Assembly: GCF_000224145.3 (NCBI RefSeq)
Contig: NC_020167.2
Location: forward strand, 7,461,035 to 7,525,034
DNA length: 64,000 bases
Source: Ciona intestinalis
Taxonomy: Eukaryota > Chordata > Ascidiacea > Phlebobranchia > Cionidae
Direction: 5' to 3'
The notes under the pieces were generated by a model. It was not told the DNA's origin. It worked only from the letters and a program-made list of their open reading frames with translations, and made no database searches. Position numbers and translations under genes: made by a program. Positions 34,101 through 46,537 of the stretch are shown here, piece after piece. The first letter of the stretch is position 1. Every line of letters begins with the position of its first letter.

Positions 34101-37100
34101 TTGCATTAAAAAAGAATATTAAAAAGTAATTTTAGACATTTTATATTTTTTAAATTGGCACATCTAAAACAAGGCCCTGTCAGGCAATGACTTTTTCATG
34201 AAAGAAACTTTTTGAAAAAAGAAAGAAGATTAAACAGTAGCCTACCTGTGTTAGTGCTATTAAAGCGAGAAGAATGAAAAGTTCTTCCTGGTTTAGTCGG
34301 CCTGGGACCATTTTGTTGGCTTGGGACCATAAATGTCCCAGAGTTTCATTACTTAGTTGCGAACGCAGTAGAATAGGATGAACTTTGTTTGTGTCGATCA
34401 AACCGTCGCTACCAAGTGATGCTTCTAACACCTACATAGTATATCTCTATGACTCTATGAAACTATGTATACCACATGTATGATTCATATTTGTGTGGCA
34501 AACATAAAACAATATGTGTTATCATACATTTATACGGCTGATTTAATATATTTTTTACTTCTGCTACCAGGTACAATGTAAAAATCTTTTAGCAGCTCTT
34601 CTAGTATAAAATACATAGTGTATTCTACTTCCATCATTCCTTGATTAAGTGTCGTTGGATGGCAAACGAAACGTCAGAAATACACTAAGTTTTAATGTGT
34701 TTTCAATACCAGATTAGCAGCTAAAAGATCTAATTTAATAATAATCAAGTAGCCCCCTGCTTAAATTCATTTGATTTTGCATTTTGACCAAGATGTTTTA
34801 ATTTTTACAAAAAATGTTTTATTTTGCATTTTGAAAAAATTATTTTGATTTTGCATTTTGACAAAAATGTTTGGATTTTGCATTTTAACAAAAATGTTTC
34901 ATTTTGCTTTTCAACAAAAGTTGTTTCTATTTTACTTTCACCTGGTTATACAGCAGTGGTGCGAGTGCGATGTTGCTTATCCATGTTGGAGGTTGAACTG
35001 TTGGTGAAACCTCTACTTGATGTGGTGGTTCAACAAACGGGGCGACCACTGGCTGTTCAGCAACAACTGGTGGATATAAAATAATGAATTAATGTGTTTA
35101 TCCTCATGTGACTAGAAAACAACTGTTGTTATAACACTGATGTTCTGTATTATACATATTGTGCCAGCTTACGAGTTACCACGTATCTAACGTATTTATC
35201 CTCGCATGGCGAGTAACAAGTCTGTCTTATGACTTGGTTGAGGCAATTGTATATATATATTGTATAGTAGGACGGGAAAAGGAGGGACACCATTATAACA
35301 AAATATCCAAACAACCTGATCATGTTTTAAACAATTAACAGCAGTCTATGGGCGTCGTGAGAATACGGTTTTATAATTCCTTGAATGTTCTTTGTTTACT
35401 ACCAAATGGGGCGAATAGAATGAAAAGGTGCTCTACTTTTATATAAATAAACAACATTTACCTTGAAATTCCTCCTCGTTTACTTCTAATGCCGACCAGT
35501 TTGCAGCTTTCGAACTAACGTGAAGAATTTTGCTTTCAGGTCTTTTTGAAGGAGGTGGCTTCACTGATCTAAAGTGCTGTGAAGCTTGCTTTGGTTGGTT
35601 CAGATCAAGGGACGCAAGCATTTTGCTTTGTAAGTGGTTTGCTAAAATTAAGAGGGAGAGATATTATATACAGATGTTTAAAGTTCGAATTGATGTGTTT
35701 GGAAAATCTCAATTATTATTTTATTTTTTATCATGTATTAAATTATATTGCAGCAACTAAAGTTTGCTTTGTAAGTGGTTTGCTAAACTTAAGATGGGAA
35801 AGAATGAAAGATATTATATATATAGCTATATTTAAAGTTTGAATTGAAATGACAAGCTGTAAGGAGAATTGCCATATTTTAGCTTAAAAATCTTTCAGTT
35901 ACTTTAAAAAACTCTAAAAATAAATTATACTGGTTAGACTATATTATATATTGATTTATTTCCTCAATTTTTTTGTTTAAAGAAACACAGTCACGATCTG
36001 ATGCTACCAAATACCAAGTCCAGCAAATCATATGACATAGGAGATATTATTTCGCTTAAATGGCATCGTCAGTCTCTTGATCAAATAAACGCTACAATAC
36101 AACACCAACCTTGAGGTTGCGTTGAAGCAACATTAGTTGTTGTACTAGCATGTTTGGGTGTAGGGGCAACAGCTGGTGCAAAGTCAGCAAAATCATCAAC
36201 AACTGAAGCACTAGGTATTGGTGCGACTTGGTTTATAACAGGCTGGCTGGTTGTTTGTTGAGTTGAATGGCTTGGTGTTTGATGTTGTATAATTGGCTGT
36301 TGTTGGTTTGCTTGCAAGAAGTCACCAAAGTCATCCTAATTTTTAAGTTTTAGGAAAAATGTGGATTTGTGGTATTTCACTATCAATGGTGGTCACTTGG
36401 TAAATAAATTGGGTTGCTTGAAAAGTAAAAAACAAGGCAAACAAAAGTAAGAACGCGTTTAAAACTGCGGGTATAAACGAGGGTAAAAATAGACTTTGGC
36501 CTTAACCGATAAGTGAAGCGGTAATAATTTAATCAATGTACTCTACTTGATGTTTATGTACAAGGTATGGTTATGAACCAGGATACAGTACTGGTGTATC
36601 TTATCATGCTTAAGGCCCAGATTGGTTTATTAGAATATATACTACATAATATATAACATTATGAATTTATTATATCTAATTGTGGGCTAGTGTGGCCGTA
36701 AATAAATAAGTGATAATTCACCAAAAACCAATAAAATGTTAAAACAAATTCAAACAGAAGTGTACAGTGAAAAAATTATTTAAACTAAATCTGACTCTCA
36801 AACTAACAAATATACTATGATAATGAGCATGTTACTCACTACTTAATCACTATGGTAATAATTCAGCATACCTCGTTATGGTTGTTTGACTGCTGTGGTT
36901 TTTTAGATGGTGTCTGTTGTTTTGTTGTTGAGCTCACAATGTTGTTCATCATCGAGTCTATCGTTGTACGGCCAAAGTTGCTGCCTGTGACAAACATTGT
37001 TAAAATAATGAAAAGCATAAATAGTACTGGTGGTAAAGATTACATGAATATGACTGAATGTAAATTTTACAAAAAGGGTAATTTTTTGTGTGGCTGGGCA

Positions 37101-38286
37101 ACGAGCCAACGACAGAAGTTATATCTGCACCTCATACCAGCTTACAAGCTACCGTGTTTGTTACTTTGTGTGTAATAAATAGCCTGGCATTAACATGAAT
37201 CTAGGTTTTACCAGAAGAACAATTTACAAATTAAATATTATGTATTATATGGCCTATAAGATAAAATGAGTGATCTGTTTCATGCAGCTTGTGGTTGCTT
37301 ACAAGTTGTGAATGCATGAATTTAACTTATTTTATCCTCATGATGCCGGAAAACGACAGTCACTATAACACGGTTTCCTGTTTCATACACCTCGTGTCTT
37401 CTTAGTGACCTGTCACTGGGTTAGAGGAAGTGTCGTTAAGTGTCTTGCCCGAGGACTCATGCCCCCACAATGAGAGCAGTAAGCGAGTGTTAGAGACAGT
37501 GACCACTTTGCCACAACGGCGGACAAGTTACAANNNNNNNNNNNNNNNNNNNNNNNNNNNNNNNNNNNNNNNNNNNNNNNNNNGAAATTACCAAAGTTTC
37601 GAAACTTCCTTTGCTGCTCAAGTTTGTATCTCTGCTTTTTCTCTTCTTCCGAACTCACTTGGTTGGTTGCCGTGGCAACTGGAGGTCGAAAATTATGTCG
37701 CGGTTGAAAATGATTGACAGGTTGATGTGGGTGGGGTGGTATTTGTTGGGGGTTAACGTAACCCATGCCGGCTTGGTTAAACCCAACATTCTATAACGCA
37801 AAACAGTTGCTTGAGTAGGTGGGTAATATTCAAATGTTATGCATATAAAATTAAAAAATCTTTTCGTTTTGGTATATTTTTCTAGTTGGCATTAAATTTC
37901 CATCTGTAGGAGTCATACTTTTATGATGTCTTTTTTATGTTTGTACTGTCTTTCCATTATTATTTCTACTTATTTGCTAGGTTTCGCTACGGTAATTGAG
38001 GAGACAAATATAAATTAACAAGTCAAGCCTTTTTATGTTTTTAAAAATTATCCTGATCTTCTTTATCGTGACAGAAAAATGAAACAAATTAAATTTCATT
38101 CATTCCAAGTTATTAACTTTTAAAAAAAAGAAGCATTGTCCTTACCTGAAACTGAGCAGCGGGGTTCATTTGTTGGAATCCTTGCATTTGCATCATAGGA
38201 TTATTTGCATTCATGTACTGAGTGTTGTGCATCATGTATGGCGTGTTACCACTCATATGTTGCTGGTTGCTGTTGTATGGATCCAT
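28123..38286 (-). CDS. SYNRG: Gamma-synergin (AP-1 gamma-ear-binding EH-domain protein)
   Basis: Thirteen exons (minus order): 38286-38146, 37790-37592, 36984-36872, 36335-36110, 35641-35462, 35066-34942, 34431-34246, 33746-32448, 31911-31731, 31421-30966, 29606-29403, 28884-28736, 28305-28123. Phases agree throughout; 1213 residues against about 1314 in human. The N-terminus is Met/Asn/Gln-rich, then a short charged coil (SSEEEKKQRYKLEQQRKF). The EH domain spans about residues 300-390 (PPTWISNIALAPLLY, TNKVHPILLRSQLSNETLGH, PGRLNQEELFILLALIALTQ). D-F-x-D-F motifs that bind adaptor ear domains occur at 152 (DDFGDF), later DDFADF, DDFDDFQDFQ, DDFGDFSS and DDDDDFGDF. The C-terminal domain has CVCGVCLLAMKG and YGGSNYHATCANLWLNHV, as in vertebrates. 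It links AP-1 to partners at the trans-Golgi/endosome. Exon 2 borders the N gap at 37534-37583, yet phase to exon 3 is intact. Confidence 0.95.
28605..28730. repeat. Dispersed repeat, AAATGGCATCGTCAGTCTCT family
   Basis: Also at 5885-5955, 36000-36095, 60475-60570 and 63430-63540. Shared order: GGTGCTAnnAAA, ACCAAACAAAAATCAAGTCC, TTGTATAATATA, CTAAATGGCATCGTCAG, TTTAAATAGA. About 120 bp; no ends defined. Confidence 0.6.
29655..29835. repeat. Dispersed repeat, CCTAGGATTTAGGCCAGGAT family, two units
   Basis: GTGCGTGAGGTTGCGCAGCA ... TTTAGGCTAGGATTGGCTCA, then a second TATAGGTGAGGCCCTACTGC ... GATTTAGGCCAGGATTGGCC in SYNRG intron 10. Confidence 0.6.
31565..31645 (-). repeat. SINE fragment
   Basis: GTATGGCTGACAATTTGGGC, TAGTAACCACTGGGTTAAAG on the plus strand, i.e. 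an inverted piece of the SINE body. Confidence 0.6.
34790..34930. repeat. ~28-bp AT-rich tandem repeat next to SYNRG exon 6 donor
   Basis: About five units near GATTTTGCATTTTGACAAAAATGTTT. The array ends about 12 bases from the exon 6 donor. Confidence 0.75.
35160..35250 (-). repeat. SINE fragment, inverted
   Basis: GCTTACGAGTTACCACGTAT and TTTATCCTCGCATGGCGAGT; order rearranged relative to the consensus. Confidence 0.55.
35262..35440. repeat. MITE copy in SYNRG intron 5
   Basis: TATAGTAGGACGGGAAAAGG at left; right end decayed after GAATGAAAAGGTGCTCTAC. Confidence 0.75.
35762..35849 (-). pseudogene. Duplicate of SYNRG exon 5 start and its acceptor
   Basis: Matches 35622-35697. On the minus strand both copies have tttag|CAAACCACTTACAAAGCAAA; in the real exon this continues into ATGCTTGCG, in the copy into CTTTAGTTGC. 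Only the first 20 exon bases are shared, plus about 60 intron bases. Confidence 0.8.
36000..36095. repeat. Dispersed repeat, AAATGGCATCGTCAGTCTCT family
   Basis: GATGCTACCAAATACCAAGT ... TTAAATGGCATCGTCAGTCT; ends about 15 bases from the exon 4 donor. Confidence 0.6.
37313..37533 (-). repeat. SINE, inverted, head meeting the gap
   Basis: TTATTTTATCCTCATGATGC, AACGACAGTCACTATAACAC, GTGTCGTTAAGTGTCTTGCC, head TTTGCCACAACGGCGGACA. Confidence 0.8.
37534..37583. other. Assembly gap, 50 N
   Basis: Lies in SYNRG intron 2, eight bases beyond the exon 2 donor. Confidence 0.99.
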
Positions 38287-39820
38287 TATGCTTGTCAATC
38301 ATTAAGACATCGGACAGAACAATAAATACTATATACAAGTTTTATATGAAGTAGAAACACAACTAATACTGCCCATTTAGGAAAACTATTTCTGTAAAAA
38401 TAGGTTTATAATAATAAGTACCCTGAAATGTAAAATAAAACAGTCTTTCTAGTCTACCTTTAACAGTAATACAACAAAATGTGGAGCTAGTGAAGAATTC
38501 ACTCGTTTTTTCTATAGGCAAGAGGGATGATCCTTCACTAGCACCCAAAATGGCAAAATGGTGTCAGTAAAGAATCCTTCCCCTACGTTATCTGCTGGCT
38601 TCTGCTAACGTTTCTACCCCTATGGCCCTATAACTACCTACCTCTAACACTTTCCACCAGCCCAATCTGTAACGTTACTAACGTACCGGGAGAATCTTCA
38701 CTATTGTTGACAAACTTTTTTACAAGCTCTATAAAACAATGTTAAATACTGACACTAATACAGTGACGACCATTTCTACACAGAAACAAACAAACAGAAA
38801 ACAAATTTTTAATTTTACGTCACTACTCAATCAAGCATGACCTAAATCTAAATCCTCATCTCTAATCTCTGTTCACTGAATTGTATGAATCTTTTAATCT
38901 TATGGGGACTAGAAACGTAATCGCCATTTTATTTAATAAAATCACAATTAATATATATAAATAGCGAAATATCATTTTCCAAAAATATATTACTTGTGGG
39001 AAAACTTAAGTCGACAACTAGAAGCGAGGTCAGAGTCCGTATATTGGCTTGTATGATTTCAATTACCGTTAAGTGTTTTGCTAAGAACACACACGTCTAC
39101 AATGAGGCAGCGTCGGGTGTCGAACCCAGAACCTCTATTAAAGTAGCGAGCACTCTAAGCGCTGTTGTTTTCCATTGTCTAATTATAATGGGAAGCGAGC
39201 CAACTCTGACCTAAATTTCATGGGGCGCGTAGCTGTAGGGTAGTAGGTCCATAAACATACAAAATGAAACACAAAATCAAGCTTTTTTAGCTTTTTTACT
39301 GCTTTCAAAATAAAATAAAAATGACCATTTAAAATGGTAACCTGCTGTACAGGCTTGCTGCCTGGAGCACTGTATGAATTGGTATAATAATTAAGCTAAC
39401 TATATCAGAACCGAATTTACCATGGATGATCCATCAATATAACTAGACTTACAAGCGCTAATTATTATAAAGCAATAATTAGCAACTTACGTTTCCGCCG
39501 AGACAGAAGGATGAAATGCCTAATTTAACTTTCGTAAAGAGCGTCCCGACAGAAAGCAAAGTAGTTATCGCTTTAAACTGCCTAACCGAATCAGTCTTGG
39601 CAAAAAGTTGCCTTTTCAAGGTAGAAGTTTAGATGTTAATTCGGCTTTATATAAAAGAAAATAACTTGTTTACGTAGGATATTCCTATGATTTGAATATA
39701 TAGTTATACCATGTATAGTTTTAACCTAATTTAATATTTTTATAGCGGCCTACCCTTAACGTTAAGTAGAATTTAACTTTATATTATAGACCAAGTATAT
39801 AATATATTAATGTAGTGACC
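38287..39820. other. Divergent spacer between SYNRG and the GPCR
   Basis: Contains a small element at about 38490-38600 with inverted ends (CTAGTGAAGAATTC / GATCCTTCACTAGCACCC), a related fragment at 38620-38700 (ACCTCTAACACTTTCCACCA), an inverted SINE head at 39060-39180, and otherwise unremarkable AT-rich DNA. Confidence 0.55.
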
Positions 39821-42800
39821 ATGAACACCTCGTATACCGAAGTATTTTCAACTGCATACGTCAGTGAAGAAACGACAGTGGCCGCAGCTTTAGCACGTCG
39901 GTGAGTTATAACATATATAGCAGGGTGGGGTAAGATGGGACATCTTCTTGTCCTATTTGAAAGTAAACAAATACTAATTACAGAATTGTATAACCGCATC
40001 CTCGCGACTCTAAAACGTTCTTAAATGTTCAAAACACCACCGGGAAATATGGTTTAAGTTCTAACGGTATCCATCTTACTGGTATCTATACGATGTATTT
40101 AAACCATTATTTAGGCTCGCCTGATGTCCAGTGCAAATATTTGTACTAACTAGGTCGCCTATAAAATAACAACGAACTAAGAAAGCAGCGCGTTGTTAAG
40201 TTCCATAAAATCATGTTACAGTTTTATCACCATATAAAACTATAGGGGAAGATGGGGCACCTTTAGCACATAATATCCCGATCGCGTTTTAACAGTTAAC
40301 AACGGTCTATGGAAGTCTTGAGAATACGGTTTTGTAATTCTTTGAATGTTTCGTGTTTACTACCAAATGGGACGATAAAATAGAACGAATAGGTGTCCCA
40401 TCTTCCCCCACCCTACTATATATTAACTTTTGATTTCAGACCCTACGTTCGACCCTTCAACAACACAGAAGTCATAATAACAGCTACGATCCTATTCACT
40501 CTATGTGTGGTTGGAATAACTGGAAATGTTATTACCATTGCTGTTATCGGTAGCAGGAAAAGTTTGAGGTAAAATCATAATATTCGGAAGTGTATTAGTG
40601 TATATATATAGTAGAGTGAGGAAGATGGAACACCTTTTCATTCTATTTTCTCGTCTCAATTGGTAGTAAACAAAGAACATTAAAATAATTATAAAACCGT
40701 ATCCTCACGACTCCCATATAGACCGTTGTTAATTGTTTAAAACACGATCAGGATATTAAAATATTATGTGCTAAAGGTGACCCATCTTCCCCCACCCTAC
40801 TATATACTATGGTTATACTGTCAGCAACTTTCTTAATATGTTTAACTCCGTATTGACAAATTAAACGCTTTTTATGAGTTAAATATTATTAGATTTTCTT
40901 TGAGATAGTTATAGATCAAATTTTAAACATAAAAGGGAAATAGTGCAACGATATTTTTTAATACACCTTGGTAAATTAAACACTTTTTTATGAGTTCTAC
41001 CTTATATATTACGTTGTGATCGTTAAATAAAGCTTTGGTTATTAAAAGTAAAATAGTACGAACGGTCTTCTTAATATACTCAGGGAATTAAATATTATTA
41101 TATTACTTTTTGATCGTTAGTTTTATGTTAGATTATTAAAAGGAAAGGTTCGTGTCATACAGGCAATCGGCAGGTGCCAATAACCCTTATTAAACCTCCT
41201 TAAAAGATTGGTCGGTTAGAAGCGTGTGATTCGGTCACAATTATACTCACAGTCCGTTGAGCAGTCTACGACAGAGATGTGTTACAATATCCTTATGTAA
41301 TTGTCGTGTAACGGCCCATATCACTAAGCCAACTACAGTGCTGTGTTACTAAGGAACGATAATTACGACTTATCGGGCTTAAATACATATGGCTTTTAAC
41401 GCCAGACAGTGATTAGGATAATTAACTGAAGAGAAATAGCTATGGGTAAAGGAAAGGGTACCAACAGGCACATAGTATGCGCATGTCCAATATTGATGGT
41501 TTATTAAAAAAAGACGCTGCTGGTATAGTATAGAGAACTTTAACTAATAGGGTTCGACTACGAATGTGCTGGGACAAATAAATTTATAAACCACCATACA
41601 CAGATCAACTATAACTATATCATATACTTAGTACTGTTATTCTTTTTATGGGAGAAGCAGTTTACGTTTCTTTTGGTAGCATATGTATAGGGTATTTTAT
41701 ATAGAGCCCCCTATACTAAAAAGTGGTTAAACGTTTTGCATTTAACAACGCTGTTTTAGATTCGCTGGGTTACGGTTTTATATTTCTGTAAGTATATTTT
41801 TTTACTACCCAAAGAGACGATAAAAGAGAATAAAAACATGACCTTTTCTACCCCACAAAAGACTTCATACTTTTTATTCGACTTTACAGTACAATTTTCA
41901 ACATATTCATTCTGAGCTTATGCGTTTCGGATCTCTACTCTGCTCTGATCAGCCCACTACAACTGTATAGACGGACCTGGGGGTTTGATAGATGGATCAT
42001 TTCAGATTTTTTGTGCAAGGTGAGAATGCGTTTGTATTGAAAAGTACATTTAGTGGTGTGGGGGAAACGGGACACCTTTAGCGCTTAATATCCAAATATC
42101 CTGATCGTGGTTTAAACAATTAACAACGGTCAATGGAAGTCGTGAGGATGCGTTTTATAATTCTTCGAATGTTCTTTGTTTACTACCAAATGGGACGAGA
42201 AAATAAAATAAAAAGGTTTCCCGTTTTACCCCAACCCTACTAGAGTAATATTACTGCCATGTTCTGTTTTTCAATACATTTATTTTATTGTGGTCCCACC
42301 AAGTTATTTTTTCTCCAACCTATACGGTATTTTAAAAATTAGCCCTTTGTGTAAAAATAAACATCAACTAAAGTTTAAAAAGTAAACATAAAGTAAAAGG
42401 AAAGTTTGTTTTACCAGTTTTACTGGGGATCGGATCTTTGGACGTCCTTTGTCACAGCTACTCACATTGCCTCTTTCGCCCTCTTGCGGTTGGCGTCAAT
42501 CGGTTGGCCTCATAGATTCGCAAAAGTTCGGATGCTTAGTATAAAGGTGAAATATGTTTTTAACCTGTAACATAAACGTAAATGTAGGAATTAGGACGGA
42601 AATACTAATGGTAAAAAAACTTTGGCTTGTACTATTGTGCAAATTTATGGATTTTAAAAGCGTAGTTATACAATTTGTGTTAATTTACTTGTGGCAGCTA
42701 AATTGCATCGCCTTTTACTTCTTTAACAATTCTCGTTGAGTACTAAAACCTGTTTTTTTTTATTTTTTTTCTATATGATTTTTAAAGACAAATATAGTAG

Positions 42801-45800
42801 GGTCCAGGGAAAATGGGAAACCTTTTCATTCTATTTTCTCGTGCCATTTGATAGTAAACAAAGAACTTTCAAAGAATCATTAAACCGTGTCCTTACGACT
42901 CCCATAGACCGTTGTTAATTGTTTAAAACACGATCAGGGTATTTAGATATTATGTGGTAAAGGTGTCCCATCTTACCCCACAGTACTATATAGTAGATAT
43001 TATCTAAGACACTTTATATTCCACAGATATTCATTATTGCCGTATGGTCAATCACCTTCGCCGTTGGGTTTGTTCCTTTCTCTGTTTTCATGGAGTCAGC
43101 ACCTCGTAACAGAAGCAGTAACCACGTGTCGTCGAGATGGCCGTCTTGCACATGCGCAATGCGGTGGTAAGCTTTATCTCATTGTGACGTATTTCATAAG
43201 TTGGTCGAATGTCAATCAACTGTTAAACGAATAAATTACCACACTTTTATCCATAGCATGTTTTTACAACTGTACAGTCTTGCTGTGGATACCTTTCTCT
43301 TCGTTCTTTAAATAACATGATCTTCGCTATTGTTTTCAAAAAAAAAAAATACGAATTATGTTACGTATGTTACATTAAGTTAAAAAACGATTAAATGTTC
43401 TGCCGCAAATTTGATATGAGGGTTTGACTAAAGTGCTAGTGAGACACAAAAAGCGACGCCATAATTTTTTAAAAAACAAAATCTGAAGCGTTTCAAAAAT
43501 ACCAATTCATAATACCGGCATGTCCATTTATAGGGTTGGTCACTGCAAGTGGTACTCCCATATAGCTTACCCCATATTCTTCTACCTCCCTCTTGTGACG
43601 GTTGTTATTACTTCGGTCGTCATAGCAATCTTCCTGTGGAGAAGAAGGTTCAATACGTTTTCAGCAAATCGGCAGACAGGTATGGTGTATGGCGATGATT
43701 GCAAACGTAGTAATGTATAATAATATGAATGCAATTTGCTTTATAATGATATGAATGCAATTTGCCTCGCGTGGCCGGTGTCGTGAGGTATTTGGGCCGG
43801 GAGCTAATGCGCACAGGAGCGCTTGCCACTTGGCCACGGCCCGTTGACTGTAAAAGGTATACAGAGAACACCTGTGTTATAACGATGGTTGTCTGTTGCC
43901 CGACACGGGAGTATAAAGAAGTTAAATACATTCATTTAATGTAATGTTTTTTTAACAACGGATTAGTTTCGTTGATAAAAACAAACATATTATCTTCTAA
44001 CACCTAGGCAGAACTTCAAAGATTGCAGCAGTTACTTACTTTTGAATTAAAATAATATATAATAATATACAGTACATACAGAGAAAACCTGTGTTATAAC
44101 GATTGTTGCCCCACCACGCGAGGTAATAAGTTACATTCATTCATTCATAAATAGTATTTTTAAGATTGTAGGAGTAAATTACTTTTGAATTAAAATAATC
44201 TTCTCCGTGTAGATGTGGAGGCAAAGAAAGAAAAACAAGCAATTATCCAGTTGTTCCTGATCGTTGGTTCTTTTCTCGTTGGATACATACCATTTACGGG
44301 TAAGGTTTTTGTTGGAATCAGACAAAAAACCGTGGGGTCAAAATCTATTTGTTGATTCCCGTTTATATAGCAGTCTGAAATTAAAACACTAAGTTTAGAA
44401 ATCATCACAGCAGCAAAGGAAAATTCAAAGAATTATAAAAATGTATCCTTACGACTGCCATAGATCGTTGTAAATTGTTTAAAACACGATCATAACATTT
44501 GGATAATATGTGCTTAAGGTGTCCCTTTTTCCCTACCCTACTATAAGTAGGGCATGTAAGTTAAAGGCTATGAAAGAATTAACAACATTGTCCGTGGTTT
44601 TTAACAACTTTAAAACATATTCAAGTATACATAGTAGGATGGGGGAAGATGGGACACCTTTGTATCCCATTTGCTCTTCCCATTTGGTAGTAAACATAGA
44701 AAATGCAAAGAATTATAAAACCGTATCCTCACGACTCCCATAGACCGCTGTTAATTATTTAAAACACAATCGGGGTATTTGAATATTATGTGCTAAAAGT
44801 GTCCCATCTTCCCCCACCCTACTATAAATTTGTTTTTGTCGTTTCAGCATACGCGTTTTACACCCAATACCCTGGTAAGAAAGGAGATAACTTGCTTCGC
44901 ATTGACTGGTTGTTTGGAATTATACAATACATCTGCATGAGAACGTCAGAATGTCTCAACCCGATATTCTACAACATTGGGTCGTCGTAAGTATATACTT
45001 GTATAGAATATACCTTGCTTTATCCTCGCATGTGGAAAAAAACGACAGTCGTTAAACACTAGTGTTCTGTTTTATACACCTTGTGCTTGGGTACGAGTTG
45101 CCACGTATATGGAACTTTGCGAATGACTGTATTTTCTGCTTGGATGACAATTTGCACAACCCATTAGTGACCACAAGAATCAATTGCTGTTAAGTGTCTT
45201 ATTGCCCAGATGTCCNNNNNNNNNNNNNNNNNNNNNNNNNNNNNNNNNNNNNNNNNNNNNNNNNNACAATAAATTAAAGTGGGGGAAGTTGGGACACCAT
45301 TTCGTTCTATAGTTTTTTCGTCCCATTTGTTACTAAACAAAGAACATTCAAAGAATTATAGAACTTTATCTCCACGACTCCCATAGACCGTTGTTAATTG
45401 TTAAAATCACCCGGATGTTTGGATATGTGCTAAATATGTCCCGTCTTCCCCATTCTTCTATATTAACATTACAAATTTACCATCTTGAGTTGTGCCATAA
45501 GTTATTGTTGAAAATTCTGAAGAAATGTTATTTCGATGCCGTGACGTAGCCGTAGTTATTTCAATTTTCCACAGCATTTCCCAACTACGTCATGGCCATT
45601 ACATTTACATAACCCTATGGAATAATTGGGTGGGAATGGAGAGTTACGTAAATCCAGTGGAAAATTATGTAAAGCGCGGATGCTTTAAAACTATAATGAC
45701 AAACTATCGCCATTTTCCAAACGTACCGTATGGTTTTAATGGACCGATCTTCTGACAATAAATTTAACGTATAGTTTTATTTAAATCAACGTTTCGTCTG

Positions 45801-46537
45801 CCATTATAGGACAACAGAGACACTCGTCTAATAAAACTGTCATCGCTGCATGAATACGTCTTATTTATTCATTATGTAACATATGTTTTAACCATTAACG
45901 TTATTTTTAGTTTTTATTCCGTAATTTAGTTACAATAGGATATGGGAAGACAAAGCACTTGGGTAAAATCGTAAAGACCTTAAATTGTAAACGACATATA
46001 ATAAAGTTAACGAAAAAGGATTTATTTTTTTATATTTTTAAAGTAATAAAAAATAACGAAACAAAAATCGTTTTTTTTTCATACTTTTGAAATAAAATAA
46101 CTAGTGTTGTCCCAACTTTCCCCATCCCCTTCTATATATTAACAACTGGTTATATTAACAACTGGTTAATACCCACAAAGTAACATACATGTACTCGTAA
46201 GCTGCACGAGGTGTTAAACCCGTGTGATAACGACTGTCGTTTTCCGGCCACGCGAGGATAAAGTAAGTTTCATTCATTCATTCAAGGACACATATTACAC
46301 CCTTACACTACTAGATAACCTTTAAACCCAACACTGCTTTAAAACGAACTTTTTTATAGAAAAATGAGAGTAGAAACAAAACGATTTCTGGAAAAATGTT
46401 TTTGTGGAAGAAGTGTTTCGAAAACAAACAACACCGTTTCGTCGTCAAAGGAAACGAACGGAAAACTAGAAACCTTGGACAGTAAAGTGCCCGAAAATTT
46501 TGACGATCCTGTTATAATAGACGAACGCCCACTTTAA
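39821..46537 (+). CDS. Class A (rhodopsin-like) GPCR, orphan, nine exons
   Basis: Exons 39821-39900, 40440-40568, 41890-42019, 42418-42546, 43027-43166, 43534-43679, 44213-44299, 44848-44986, 46360-46537; all phases agree; 385 residues. N-terminus has two N-glycosylation sequons (NTS, NNT). TM1 has the conserved GN (VVGITGNVITIAVIG), TM2 LSLCVSDLYSALISPLQ, TM3 starts after the conserved Cys (SDFLCKFYWGS), TM4 VWSITFAVGFVPFSVFM, TM5 YPIFFYLPLVTVVITSV, TM6 IQLFLIVGSFLVGYIPF, TM7 ends CLNPIFYN, the NPxxY box. The DRY motif is LRL (FALLRLASIGWP). The Cys pair after TM7 (EKCFCGRS) may be palmitoylated. Ligand unknown. Almost every intron carries MITEs. A poly(A) signal AATAAA lies at 46729-46734. 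Confidence 0.92.
39910..40090. repeat. MITE copy, right end diverged
   Basis: TATAGCAGGGTGGGGTAAGA at left, only nine bases into GPCR intron 1. Confidence 0.7.
40240..40428. repeat. MITE copy
   Basis: Left end trimmed (CTATAGGGGAAGATGGGGCA); right end CCATCTTCCCCCACCCTACT. Confidence 0.8.
40604..40806. repeat. MITE copy
   Basis: TATAGTAGAGTGAGGAAGAT to CATCTTCCCCCACCCTACTA. Confidence 0.85.
41690..41870. repeat. MITE, heavily diverged
   Basis: Only the middle is clear: GGTTTTATATTTCTGTAAGT, ACTACCCAAAGAGACGATAA. Confidence 0.5.
42049..42243. repeat. MITE copy
   Basis: GTGGTGTGGGGGAAACGGGA to CCGTTTTACCCCAACCCTAC. Confidence 0.8.
42793..42995. repeat. MITE copy
   Basis: TATAGTAGGGTCCAGGGAAA to CCATCTTACCCCACAGTACT. 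Confidence 0.8.
43856..43941 (+). repeat. SINE 3' end
   Basis: ACAGAGAACACCTGTGTTAT to AGAAGTTAAATACATTCATT. A second short piece lies at 44076-44150. Confidence 0.65.
44408..44547. repeat. MITE, right half
   Basis: AGCAAAGGAAAATTCAAAGA to CCCTTTTTCCCTACCCTACT. Confidence 0.75.
44629..44827. repeat. MITE copy ending 20 bases before GPCR exon 8
   Basis: ATAGTAGGATGGGGGAAGAT to CCATCTTCCCCCACCCTACT. Confidence 0.85.
45013..45215 (-). repeat. SINE, inverted, meeting the gap
   Basis: TTTATCCTCGCATGTGGAAA, AACGACAGTCGTTAAACACT, CCATTAGTGACCACAAGAAT, TAAGTGTCTTATTGCCC. Confidence 0.8.
45216..45265. other. Assembly gap, 50 N
   Basis: In GPCR intron 8, inside an inverted SINE; its head is missing. 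Confidence 0.99.
45273..45466. repeat. MITE copy
   Basis: TTAAAGTGGGGGAAGTTGGG to CCCGTCTTCCCCATTCTTCT. Confidence 0.8.
46165..46285 (+). repeat. SINE 3' part
   Basis: TACCCACAAAGTAACATACA to GATAAAGTAAGTTTCATTCA, 75 bases before the last GPCR exon. Confidence 0.8.
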
